64,000 bases of DNA from Cystobacter ferrugineus. GTDB taxonomy: Bacteria > Myxococcota > Myxococcia > Myxococcales > Myxococcaceae. The stretch is from positions 112,741 to 176,740 of the forward strand of contig NZ_MPIN01000003.1 in NCBI RefSeq assembly GCF_001887355.1, read 5' to 3'. Of the stretch, positions 49,601-55,856 are shown in pieces. Position 1 is the stretch's first letter, and the number at the start of each line of letters is the position of its first letter. A model generated the notes under the pieces. The model was given only the letters and a program-made list of their open reading frames with translations. It was not told where the DNA came from and searched no databases. The position numbers were made by a program, and so were the translations under genes.

Positions 49601-49950
49601 GCCGCACGGAGAACCCGTTCTACCTGCAGTACGGTCAGGGCGCGTTCGCCTTCAGCACGCCTGGAGGGAAACGCGCCAGGTACCCCGTGACGCCGCAGCT
49701 CGGCCACTGGTACCACCTCGTCGGCGTCCGGGCCGGCAGCGAGCAGCGGCTGTACGTCGACGGCGTCCGGCAGGCGAGCATAACGGCTGGCACGGCGGAG
49801 GTGAGCACCGGACCGCTGGCGATCGGGCGCGCGAAGTTCGCTGGCGGCGACACCGACTTCTGGTCCGGGTCGATCGACGAGGTACAGGCCTTCGGTCGCG
49901 CGCTCAGTGACAGCGAGGTGAGCGACCTGTACGCCAAGGTGCCGCGCTAG
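46657..49950 (+). CDS. Glycoside hydrolase family 2 lipoprotein with PA14 and LamG domains
   Basis: 1097 aa. Lipobox (LIGC) followed by a Pro/Ser/Thr spacer of STPDASTPDP repeats. Then a PA14 domain (LKGEYFR, YTFSAIGDNGFRLFLDG), a GH2 sugar-binding jelly roll, the GH2 Ig-like domain, and a TIM barrel with the acid/base Glu in WVVFNEGWGEW; the barrel also has VRKHIKVEPARWYYHADQ. A LamG/concanavalin-like domain ends the protein (SWPLDEGSG, YTISAWVTL). A surface beta-glycosidase; the sugar is not predictable. The domain set and wording resemble actinobacterial enzymes, which suggests transfer. Start ATG 46657 with GAGAAGGG upstream. Confidence 0.87.
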   Translation: MPRPVFRSLTLVLLLLCSVQLPLIGCSPPPPEPSTPDASTPDPSTPDASTPDPSTPDASTPLVVHGLKGEYFRASAPNAHDFAELGAVALDPNINLPGLDATFQTLTGRTEHTTARWTGQLTAPETGDYTFSAIGDNGFRLFLDGKPVIDHWVGDWDVEQNSAPVHLVAGEAHDFRLEMFQDVGGANMFLRWSSATLSKQIVPTTAFTPPADFEVYPVVPSVSENGLRLTFDFAEPVDALGDLVPHLQVAADTVPMPLTSAAIAANDPSLVEVTLSAPIQRGQRVRVSYDGVGGLRVDGEEVPQLIRDAINGSTHRLRTEWADQVNPAQPLPEYPRPQQVRAQWLNLNGQWEFSGAAADQQPVFGQALPERITVPFPVESQLSGLERHEDHMFYRKLVTVPESWQIGAGQRLLLNFGAVDYHARVWVNGKQVAEHKGGYTAFTADITDALNGTGEQEIFVAVTDTTGANQPRGKQSSRPSGIFYTASSGIWQTVWLEPVPNVAIDSLVTTPDLQANSLSVEVRSASASSNASVTAVARDADGKQVGTITGPANKPLALEVSQPHLWTPDDPYLYTLDVTLTDGQSTDTVGSYFGMRSVAIQNVGGFPKLVLNGKPIFSLAMLDQGFWPDGLNTAPTDAALRWDLQVQKDLGFNSVRKHIKVEPARWYYHADQIGLLVWQDFVSGTITNKAGQDAFVSEGLRMMEQLHNSPSIAIWVVFNEGWGEWNREETGRIADQVKAADPSRVINAHSGVNCCDSKGDSGRGDVIDHHDYNNNHPPYPDATRAAMDGEHGGFTLRTPGHMWPGAPTVIYSGVADKAALTQKYVDNTRTYYLAAAGAELSGSIYTQVTDLENELNGFYTYDRRVLKVDSGPVREINLRVIAAGAKAGEDATFPGLGSWPLDEGSGTVGHDATSGKSDVALRGNAVWTEGVRGQALRFDGNGDFAETVAPVVDTRGDYTISAWVTLDKLPGNFATAVSQDGRRTENPFYLQYGQGAFAFSTPGGKRARYPVTPQLGHWYHLVGVRAGSEQRLYVDGVRQASITAGTAEVSTGPLAIGRAKFAGGDTDFWSGSIDEVQAFGRALSDSEVSDLYAKVPR
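46755..46838 (+). repeat. 15/30-bp tandem repeat coding the STPD spacer
   Basis: The unit ATCGACTCCGGATGC alternates with a CTCGACTCCGGACCC-type unit in about five near-identical copies. It encodes the flexible linker just after the lipobox of the GH2 protein, and is prone to length change by slippage. Confidence 0.8.
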
Positions 49951-49958
49951 CAGTCCCA

Positions 49959-49990
49959 CCGGGCGGCAGGTGCACGCGCCTGCCGCCCGG
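49959..49990. terminator. Strong hairpin between convergent genes
   Basis: The perfect 12-bp stem CCGGGCGGCAGG/CCTGCCGCCCGG has an 8-base loop, 8 bases after the GH2 stop. It stands between the converging GH2 and SDR genes and could stop both. The T-run is short (CCAGTTT) on the plus strand. Confidence 0.65.
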
Positions 49991-50053
49991 CCAGTTTCAG
50001 AATTCTCCGTGCCGCTCCCGGAATCCGCCCCACCCCTTCACCCGGGGCCCGGC

Positions 50054-50722
50054 TCAGGCGGCGGCGAGGGCGTTGATGTCCTGGTTCTCGAGCAGGCGCT
50101 GGGGTGCGCCCTGCTTCGCGACCCGGAGCATCGCGAGTCCGACCCGCTCGGTCGTCGTGATGGCTCCGGGGAAGAGCCGCTTCAAGATGGGAGAGAGCGG
50201 CCCCACCGCGCCGTAGAGGGCCCGGTACAGCGGTGTCTTCGAGGTCACGCCGTGCATCGGCTGGATGAACCCCGGCCGGAACATGTATGCGGCCTTGAAC
50301 GGCAACTGGAACAGCGCGTTCTCGGTCTCGCCCTTGACGCGCGCCCACATGACGCGGCCCTTCGCGGTGCTGTCGGTGCCGGCGCCCGACACGTAGATGA
50401 ACGTCATGCCCGGGTTGAGCCGCGCCAACGTGCGCGCCGCCGCGAGCGTGTAGTCGTACGTCACGCGCCGGTAGTCCGGCTCCTTCATGCCCGCCGAGGA
50501 CACTCCCAAGCAGAAGAAGCACGCGTCGTAGCCCGAGAGTCGTGCCTCCACGGTGGAGAGGTCGGTGAAGTCGCGGTGCACGAGTTCGGTGAGCTTCTCG
50601 TGCCGCTGCCCCGTCTCGCTCCGCCCGACCACGAGCACCCGCTCCACCTCGGGATCGAGCAGGCACTCGCGTAGAACGCCCTGCCCGACCATCCCCGTCG
50701 CGCCAAAGAGAAGGATCTTCAT
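50054..50722 (-). CDS. Atypical SDR / NAD(P)-binding oxidoreductase (HTATIP2-like)
   Basis: 222 aa. The Rossmann start is ILLFGATGMVGQGVLRECL; CFFCLGVSSAGM and FIYVSGAGTDST follow the pattern of short atypical SDRs related to HTATIP2. No classical YxxxK pair in the usual place is obvious, so catalysis is uncertain. It lies 24 bases downstream of the MBL hydrolase gene in the same direction, and both are divergent from a TetR gene, so they form a regulated pair. Confidence 0.85.
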   Translation of the reverse strand: MKILLFGATGMVGQGVLRECLLDPEVERVLVVGRSETGQRHEKLTELVHRDFTDLSTVEARLSGYDACFFCLGVSSAGMKEPDYRRVTYDYTLAAARTLARLNPGMTFIYVSGAGTDSTAKGRVMWARVKGETENALFQLPFKAAYMFRPGFIQPMHGVTSKTPLYRALYGAVGPLSPILKRLFPGAITTTERVGLAMLRVAKQGAPQRLLENQDINALAAA

Positions 50723-50745
50723 GTCATGCAACCCCTGGGTGGATG

Positions 50746-51903
50746 TCACTCGAGCCGGGTGGAGACGATGGGGTGCTGCGCCGCGGTGTCCCAGGGCAGG
50801 CTCGGCCACCAGCGCTCGATGGGCGACGGAGCGCCCGGCTCGATGCTCTGGCCGGGCCTGGGCACGACGACCGTGTCGTTCCCCTGAGCGGCCGCCGCGA
50901 GCACGCGCTCGATGGGCTCGGTCCAGCCATGGGCGGCGAGCGTGAACAGCCCCCAGTGCACCGGCAGGAGGACACGGCCCTGGAGCATCCGGTGGGCGAG
51001 CACCGCCTGCTCGGGCCCGATGTGCCAGTCGGGCCAGGCGCTGTGGTACTGGCCCACCTCGATCATCGTCACGTCGAAGGGCCCCAGGCGCGTGCCAATG
51101 TCCTTCATCGCCGGGAACAGCCCGGTGTCGCCCGAGTAGAACGCACGGTGCTCGGGGCCGTGGAGCGCGAAGCCAGCCCACAGCGTCGCGTCCTTGTCGA
51201 TCCCCGTCCGCCCCGAGGCGTGGCGCGCCGGAGTGGCGGTGATGTCGAGCCCGCGCACCCGCGTGTGCTCCCACCAGTCGAGCTCGACGATGCGCGCCTC
51301 GGGCACGCCCCATGCGGCCAGGTGCGCACCAACACCGAGCGGCACCACGAAGGTGGTGTCCCAGTCCTTCATGGCCGAGACGGTGGGATGGTCCAGGTGA
51401 TCATAGTGGTCGTGCGAGATGACGACCGCGTCGATGGGCGGCAGTTCCGAGAGCGCGACGGGCGGGGCATACCACCGTTTGGGGCCCACCCAGCTCAGCG
51501 GCGAGGAGCGCTCGCTCCAGATGGGATCGGTGAGGACCCGGTGGCCGTCGATCTCGATCAGCGTCGTGGAGTGCCCCAGCCACGTGACGCGCAGGCCCGT
51601 GGCCGGCGGAGTCTCGAACCGGTGGCGGTCGCCAGACATGAACGGGGGCGGCTCGGCGGGGCCCACGTTGGGGCTCGCCTTGAACATGGCCGACAGTGAG
51701 CCCCACCAGTCATTCCAGAGCGGCTGCGGGTTCTCGAAGTGCCCGTCCTTCCATTGCGGCGAGCGCTCCATCCGCGTGCGTCGTGCGCCGTCGGCACGAG
51801 CACCCAGGGCGGTCCACGCGTCGGCGGCGATGGCGGCCAGGACGACGACCAGCAACCCCCCCATCACGAGCGCCGCGCGCGCCAGTCTGCTGCGGATCTT
51901 CAT
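50746..51903 (-). CDS. Metallo-beta-lactamase-fold hydrolase, NAPE-PLD-like, membrane-anchored
   Basis: 385 aa. An N-terminal membrane helix (LVMGGLLVVVLAAIAADAW), then the MBL core: VTWLGHSTTLIEI, ISHDHYDHLDH (HxHxDH), TPARHAS, YSGDTG, and PVHWGLF as the last His. This is the NAPE-phospholipase D/UlaG-like branch, which cleaves phosphodiester or lactone bonds; the substrate is unknown. Residues before the helix carry Arg and Lys, which places the catalytic part outside the cytoplasm. ATG 51903 is chosen with AGGAG upstream; an earlier in-frame start at 51987 would fall inside the operator. Confidence 0.87.
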   Translation of the reverse strand: MKIRSRLARAALVMGGLLVVVLAAIAADAWTALGARADGARRTRMERSPQWKDGHFENPQPLWNDWWGSLSAMFKASPNVGPAEPPPFMSGDRHRFETPPATGLRVTWLGHSTTLIEIDGHRVLTDPIWSERSSPLSWVGPKRWYAPPVALSELPPIDAVVISHDHYDHLDHPTVSAMKDWDTTFVVPLGVGAHLAAWGVPEARIVELDWWEHTRVRGLDITATPARHASGRTGIDKDATLWAGFALHGPEHRAFYSGDTGLFPAMKDIGTRLGPFDVTMIEVGQYHSAWPDWHIGPEQAVLAHRMLQGRVLLPVHWGLFTLAAHGWTEPIERVLAAAAQGNDTVVVPRPGQSIEPGAPSPIERWWPSLPWDTAAQHPIVSTRLE

Positions 51904-51961
51904 GGGCTTCACCGGCTCCTCGAGGGACACATGCCGGGAAGGCCCGCCCTCTCGATACAAA

Positions 51962-51987
51962 TTGACAACTGACACAAATATTGTCAA
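51962..51987. promoter_or_regulatory. Inverted repeat in the divergent promoter, probable TetR operator
   Basis: TTGACAA (51962-51968) and TTGTCAA (51981-51987) form an inverted repeat centred between the MBL and TetR genes. Each arm also contains a TTGACA -35-like hexamer in opposite directions, so bound TetR could block both promoters. Confidence 0.6.
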
Positions 51988-51996
51988 CTTGATCTC

Positions 51997-52536
51997 ATGC
52001 CGGATGAGAAGAGCCAGGAGCGCGACGCGCTACGCCGGGCGGAGATCCTCCAGGCCGCGCTGGAGTGCTTCCTCCAGTTCGGCTACGCGAAGACCTCGCT
52101 CGACGACATCGCCAGGCGGGCGAACATCTCGCGGCCGCTCATCTACCGGAAGTTCAAGAACAAGGACGACATCTTCACCGCGGTCCTCGAGGATCTCTTC
52201 GAGAAGCGCTACCCCCGGGCCGAGCAGGTGCTGGCCTCGCCCGGCACCCCGCGGGACAAGCTCCTGCGCGTCTACGAGATCCTCCTGCTCGAGCCGTGGG
52301 ACGAGCTGATGGGCGCACCCATGGCGGCCGATTTGTACGAGGTCTGCTCGCGGCTCTTCCCCCAGGTGGAGGCGAAGCACGTCCGGATGCAGCTCAAGCT
52401 CACGCAGGCCATCCTGGAGAGCAAGGAGCTCTCCGAGGTCTTCATGCTCGCGGTGGATGGGCTCCAGGGCGATCTGCCGGCGACGCGGGTGCTGCGCCGC
52501 CGCCTGCAACTGCTCGCCGAGCGCTTCGTTCCTTGA
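51997..52536 (+). CDS. TetR-family regulator
   Basis: 179 aa, short for the family. HTH: AEILQAALECFLQFGYAKTSL, DIARRANISRPLIYRKFKNKDDI. The ligand domain is compact. It is divergent from the MBL-SDR pair with the operator-like repeat at 51962-51987 between them, so it should control both. Only ten bases separate that repeat from the ATG, so the transcript is nearly leaderless or the repeat reaches the 5' leader. Confidence 0.9.
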   Translation: MPDEKSQERDALRRAEILQAALECFLQFGYAKTSLDDIARRANISRPLIYRKFKNKDDIFTAVLEDLFEKRYPRAEQVLASPGTPRDKLLRVYEILLLEPWDELMGAPMAADLYEVCSRLFPQVEAKHVRMQLKLTQAILESKELSEVFMLAVDGLQGDLPATRVLRRRLQLLAERFVP

Positions 52537-52559
52537 GGCGAGCGGTGGTGAGCCCGTGA

Positions 52560-52757
52560 CTACAGCGCGCCACCGCGGCGCAGCTCGCGCACCACGGCCA
52601 CCACGTACAGCGTGATGGATAGCAGGAGCAGCAAGCTGCCCAGCATGTAGAAGCCCACGAAGCTGGCGCGGACGGCGGAGAGGATGGGCAGCAGCAGCAG
52701 CAGGCCCACCACGCAGAGCACGACGGCGGCGCGGGTGAGCTTGTCGGACGAGGGCAT
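52560..52757 (-). CDS. Small membrane protein after the cytochrome gene
   Basis: 65 aa with two membrane helices (AAVVLCVVGLLLLLPILSAV and FYMLGSLLLLLSITLYVVAVV) and a basic C-terminus. No family recognised. It is the third gene of the NapA-like/cytochrome unit; a GTG at 52769 overlaps the cytochrome stop (GTGA) and would add four residues, so either start is possible. It may be an accessory subunit of the electron-transfer complex. Confidence 0.65.
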   Translation of the reverse strand: MPSSDKLTRAAVVLCVVGLLLLLPILSAVRASFVGFYMLGSLLLLLSITLYVVAVVRELRRGGAL

Positions 52758-52765
52758 GGAGACTC

Positions 52766-53437
52766 TCACGGGTGGGCGGTGACTCGGGTGGGAGCGCGGG
52801 TCGGCCGGGCCGGGTGCGGCAGCCCGTGACAGGTGAAGCAGCTCATCTCGTCATTCGCGAGCTGCGTGCTCAGCGCCTTGTGACTGTCCACCCGGGTGAA
52901 GGTGGGCGCGGTGGCGTGACAGGCCAGACAGTTGGCGTTGGGATAGGTGCCCTTGTACGTGAGGGGATCCTTCCACGTGTCCGTCACGTACAGCAGCCAG
53001 TGACGGAGGCCGTCGCGCTTGGCCTCCACGGTGCCGAAGATGCCGTAGCCCGTGTGGCAGGCGTAGCACTGCTTGTCGGGGATGGCGCCCGAGCGGTAGT
53101 GCCGCGCCGCCAGCGTGGCGCTCCGGGGGTCATGCATGTCCCCCACGAAGGGGTCCATCACATGGCAGGAGTGACAGGCCTCCACGGTCTTCATCGACTC
53201 GAACATGTGCCCCGTGGTGCCCATCAGCGCCACGCCCGGCAGCACGAAGAGGCCCAGCAGCAGCGTCCACCGGTACGTGGAGCGCGCCATGCTCGACTTG
53301 AAGACGAACTCCACCAGCAGCAGCCCCAGCACCGCCACGGCGATGCACCCCAGCGCGACCATCTCCAGCGCGCCGCCCAGGGTGGCACCGTGAGGAGGCT
53401 CGGGAGCGGCCATCGCCCATACGGCCCAGGCGCTCAT
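52766..53437 (-). CDS. Tetraheme cytochrome c, NapC/NirT-like, with two membrane helices
   Basis: 223 aa. Two N-terminal helices (ALGCIAVAVLGLLLVEFVF and WTLLLGLFVLPGVALMG), then four CxxCH sites: CHSCH, CYACH, CLACH, and CFTCH. NapC-family proteins take electrons from quinol and pass them to a periplasmic enzyme; the classical form has one anchor helix, here there are two. ATG 53437 overlaps the stop of the molybdoenzyme gene (ATGA) and has AAGGAGG upstream. It is the probable electron donor for that enzyme. Confidence 0.88.
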   Translation of the reverse strand: MSAWAVWAMAAPEPPHGATLGGALEMVALGCIAVAVLGLLLVEFVFKSSMARSTYRWTLLLGLFVLPGVALMGTTGHMFESMKTVEACHSCHVMDPFVGDMHDPRSATLAARHYRSGAIPDKQCYACHTGYGIFGTVEAKRDGLRHWLLYVTDTWKDPLTYKGTYPNANCLACHATAPTFTRVDSHKALSTQLANDEMSCFTCHGLPHPARPTRAPTRVTAHP

Positions 53438-55695
53438 CACGTCCCCTCCTTCACGCGTTCCACCCGCACCGCGGCCAGCTTGTACTCGGGCTGGGCGGAG
53501 GTGGGATCCAGGTAGTCGCTCGTCGCCGCGTTCACCAGGTGCTCCGTCGAGTGCATGAGCGCGAACACCACGCCGGGCCGCACCCGCATGCTGGGCAGTG
53601 CCTTGAGCCGCACCGTGCCGCGCGCGCTCGTCACCTGCACCAGCTCCCCCTCCTTCACGCCCATCACCGCCGCGTCGCCGGGGTGGATTTCGAGGTAGTC
53701 GATGTCGATGCCCTTGAGCTGGGCAATCCGTCCCGTGAGGGTGGCGGTGTGCCAGTGCTCCAACCGGCGCCCGGTGGTCAGCGTCATCGGGTAGTCGCTC
53801 GTGAGACTCTCCCGGAAGGGGCCCTGCTCGGAGAGATAGACGATGGCGCGCCCGTCCGGCCGGGCGTAGAAGTCGATGCGCCCTTCCTTCTTCGCCAGCG
53901 GATCCTCCCCCGGCACGTAGCGGCGGCAGGTGCCCGGGTGCTGCTCGGTGGGACAGGGCCAGGTGAGGCCTGGCAGCTCCTTCAGCCGCGCGTAGGTCAT
54001 GCCGCTGAAGTCGTAGGTGGTGCCGGCCGAAACCATCCGCCACTCGTCCCAGACGGCCTCGGGCGTGCGTGCCTTCAGCAGTGCGCCATGGCCGAGCCGC
54101 TCGCCGAGCGCCACGAGGATGTCCAGGTCCGAGCGCGCCTCGCCCGGGGGCTCCACCAGCTTCTCCACCAGGTGGTAGCGGCGCTCGGACTGCGAGAGGA
54201 CTCCCTCCTTCTCCGCCCACATGGCCGCGGGCAGGAAGACATCGGCGTATTGAGCGGTGTCGGTGGGAAAGATGGAGTCGCTGACGACGAGGAAGGCCTT
54301 CTCCATGCCCACGCGGTAGCGATCCGCGTTGGGTAGCGAGCGCGCCGGGTTGGTGGCCATCACCAGAGCCGCGCGTACCTTGCCCTCGCGCATGGCCTCG
54401 AAGAGCGGCACGGCGGACAGGCCCGGGTGGGGCGAGATACGGCCCTCGGGCAGGCCCCACAGCCGTTCCATGTCCTGGCGGTCATGCTCCTTGGTGACGA
54501 CCCGTCCGGCGGGTAGCGCGTGTGACAGCGAGCCCGTGTCGCGCACGCCACCTCCCGCGTTGGTCTGGCCCGTCAGGGAGAAGGGCCCGGCCCCGGGGCG
54601 TCCGATCTGCCCGGTGAGCAGGTGCAGCGCCATCATCATCCGGTTGGCCGCCACGCCGTGCGTCTGCTGATTGAGCCCCATGGTCCAGAAGCTCAACGCC
54701 GCCTGGGAGATGCCGAAGAGGCGCGCGGCCTCGCGGATCTCCGCCGAGGACAGGCCGCACAGGTTGGCCACCTTCTCCGGCGCGTAGTCCTCGAGGAACG
54801 CACGGAGGTCCTCCAGGGTGAGCGGCGGCGAGTCCGCCGTGCCCTTGCGGAAGGTGACGAAGTCGTTGATGAAGGCCGGGTCCACGAGCCCGGTGCGCAG
54901 CAGCTCGTACGCCATGGCATTGAGCAGGGCCACGTCCGTGCCGGGCCGGATCTGCAGGTGCAGCGTGGCGTCGCGGGCAGTGGGCGTGCGCCTCGGGTCC
55001 ACCACGATGACGCGTGTCTCGGGCGCGGTGCGGAGGCGGTCGCGCACGCGCTCCCAGACGACCGGGTGGCACTCGGCCATGTTGGCGCCGATGACGAAGA
55101 AGAGCGTGGCGTGCTCGATGTCGTCGTAGCAGCCCGAGGGCTCGTCCGCGCCGAACACGGACTTGTAGCCGAACGCCGCCGAGGCCATGCACAGGCGCGG
55201 GTTGCCATCGACGTTGTTCGTCCCGATGCCCCCCTTGAAGAGCTTGTTGGCGGTGTAGCTCTCCTGGGTGAAGAGCTGCCCCGAGCCGTAGAAGGCCACC
55301 GCGTCCGGTCCGCCCTGGGCCATGGCCTCGCGAAAGCCGGCGGCCGCCGCGTCGAGCGCCTCGTCCCAGGAGACGCGAACGAGCTGCCCGTCCTTGCGCA
55401 CCATGGGGTACTGCGCCCGGTCCGAGACGTAGAGGATCTCCCGGTTGAGCAGGCCCTTGATGCACAGCCGGCCCCGGTTCCACCCGGCCTGGAGGCCCTC
55501 GACCTTCACCACCTTCCCGCCGCGCAGGCCCACCCGCGTCTCACAGCCCGAGCCGCAGAAGCGGCACACGCTCTTGTGCCAGGAGTCGACCGGAATGGCC
55601 TCCTCGCGCGTCCAGCCGATGCACCCGGGACCCATCAGTCCCGTGGCCGCCGTCACGCCGAAATAATGGAGGAGCTCGCGCCTCGTCAGGTTCAT
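53437..55695 (-). CDS. Periplasmic molybdopterin oxidoreductase, NapA-like
   Basis: 752 aa. A Tat signal (TRRELLHYFGVTAATGL). The N-terminal [4Fe-4S] site is CRFCGSGC with a fourth Cys in RGRLCIKG; the Mo ligand Cys lies in PRLCMASAAFGYKSVFG, and DEPSGCYDD follows, as in NapA/NasA nitrate reductases. Late motifs: TNPARSLPN, FPTDTAQYADVFLPA, TTGRRLEHWHTATLTGR. NapA is usually ~830 aa, so this is a shorter relative. Nitrate is the likely substrate, but other oxyanions cannot be excluded. No NapB, NapD or cofactor gene is nearby. ATG 55695 has GGGAGGG upstream. Confidence 0.88.
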   Translation of the reverse strand: MNLTRRELLHYFGVTAATGLMGPGCIGWTREEAIPVDSWHKSVCRFCGSGCETRVGLRGGKVVKVEGLQAGWNRGRLCIKGLLNREILYVSDRAQYPMVRKDGQLVRVSWDEALDAAAAGFREAMAQGGPDAVAFYGSGQLFTQESYTANKLFKGGIGTNNVDGNPRLCMASAAFGYKSVFGADEPSGCYDDIEHATLFFVIGANMAECHPVVWERVRDRLRTAPETRVIVVDPRRTPTARDATLHLQIRPGTDVALLNAMAYELLRTGLVDPAFINDFVTFRKGTADSPPLTLEDLRAFLEDYAPEKVANLCGLSSAEIREAARLFGISQAALSFWTMGLNQQTHGVAANRMMMALHLLTGQIGRPGAGPFSLTGQTNAGGGVRDTGSLSHALPAGRVVTKEHDRQDMERLWGLPEGRISPHPGLSAVPLFEAMREGKVRAALVMATNPARSLPNADRYRVGMEKAFLVVSDSIFPTDTAQYADVFLPAAMWAEKEGVLSQSERRYHLVEKLVEPPGEARSDLDILVALGERLGHGALLKARTPEAVWDEWRMVSAGTTYDFSGMTYARLKELPGLTWPCPTEQHPGTCRRYVPGEDPLAKKEGRIDFYARPDGRAIVYLSEQGPFRESLTSDYPMTLTTGRRLEHWHTATLTGRIAQLKGIDIDYLEIHPGDAAVMGVKEGELVQVTSARGTVRLKALPSMRVRPGVVFALMHSTEHLVNAATSDYLDPTSAQPEYKLAAVRVERVKEGT

Positions 55696-55856
55696 GGTGT
55701 CCCTCCCAAGACCCGGTATCACACCCCAGTCCCCGGGGACACCGCGCGCGCGCATGTGCCGAAAGACTCCGGGCTGTCCGCTCAGTGACGGCCCGGGCGC
55801 GGATTCGCGTGTGGGATGCTGGCGGGTGAACGCAACCGCCAGCTCCGGCGCGCCTC

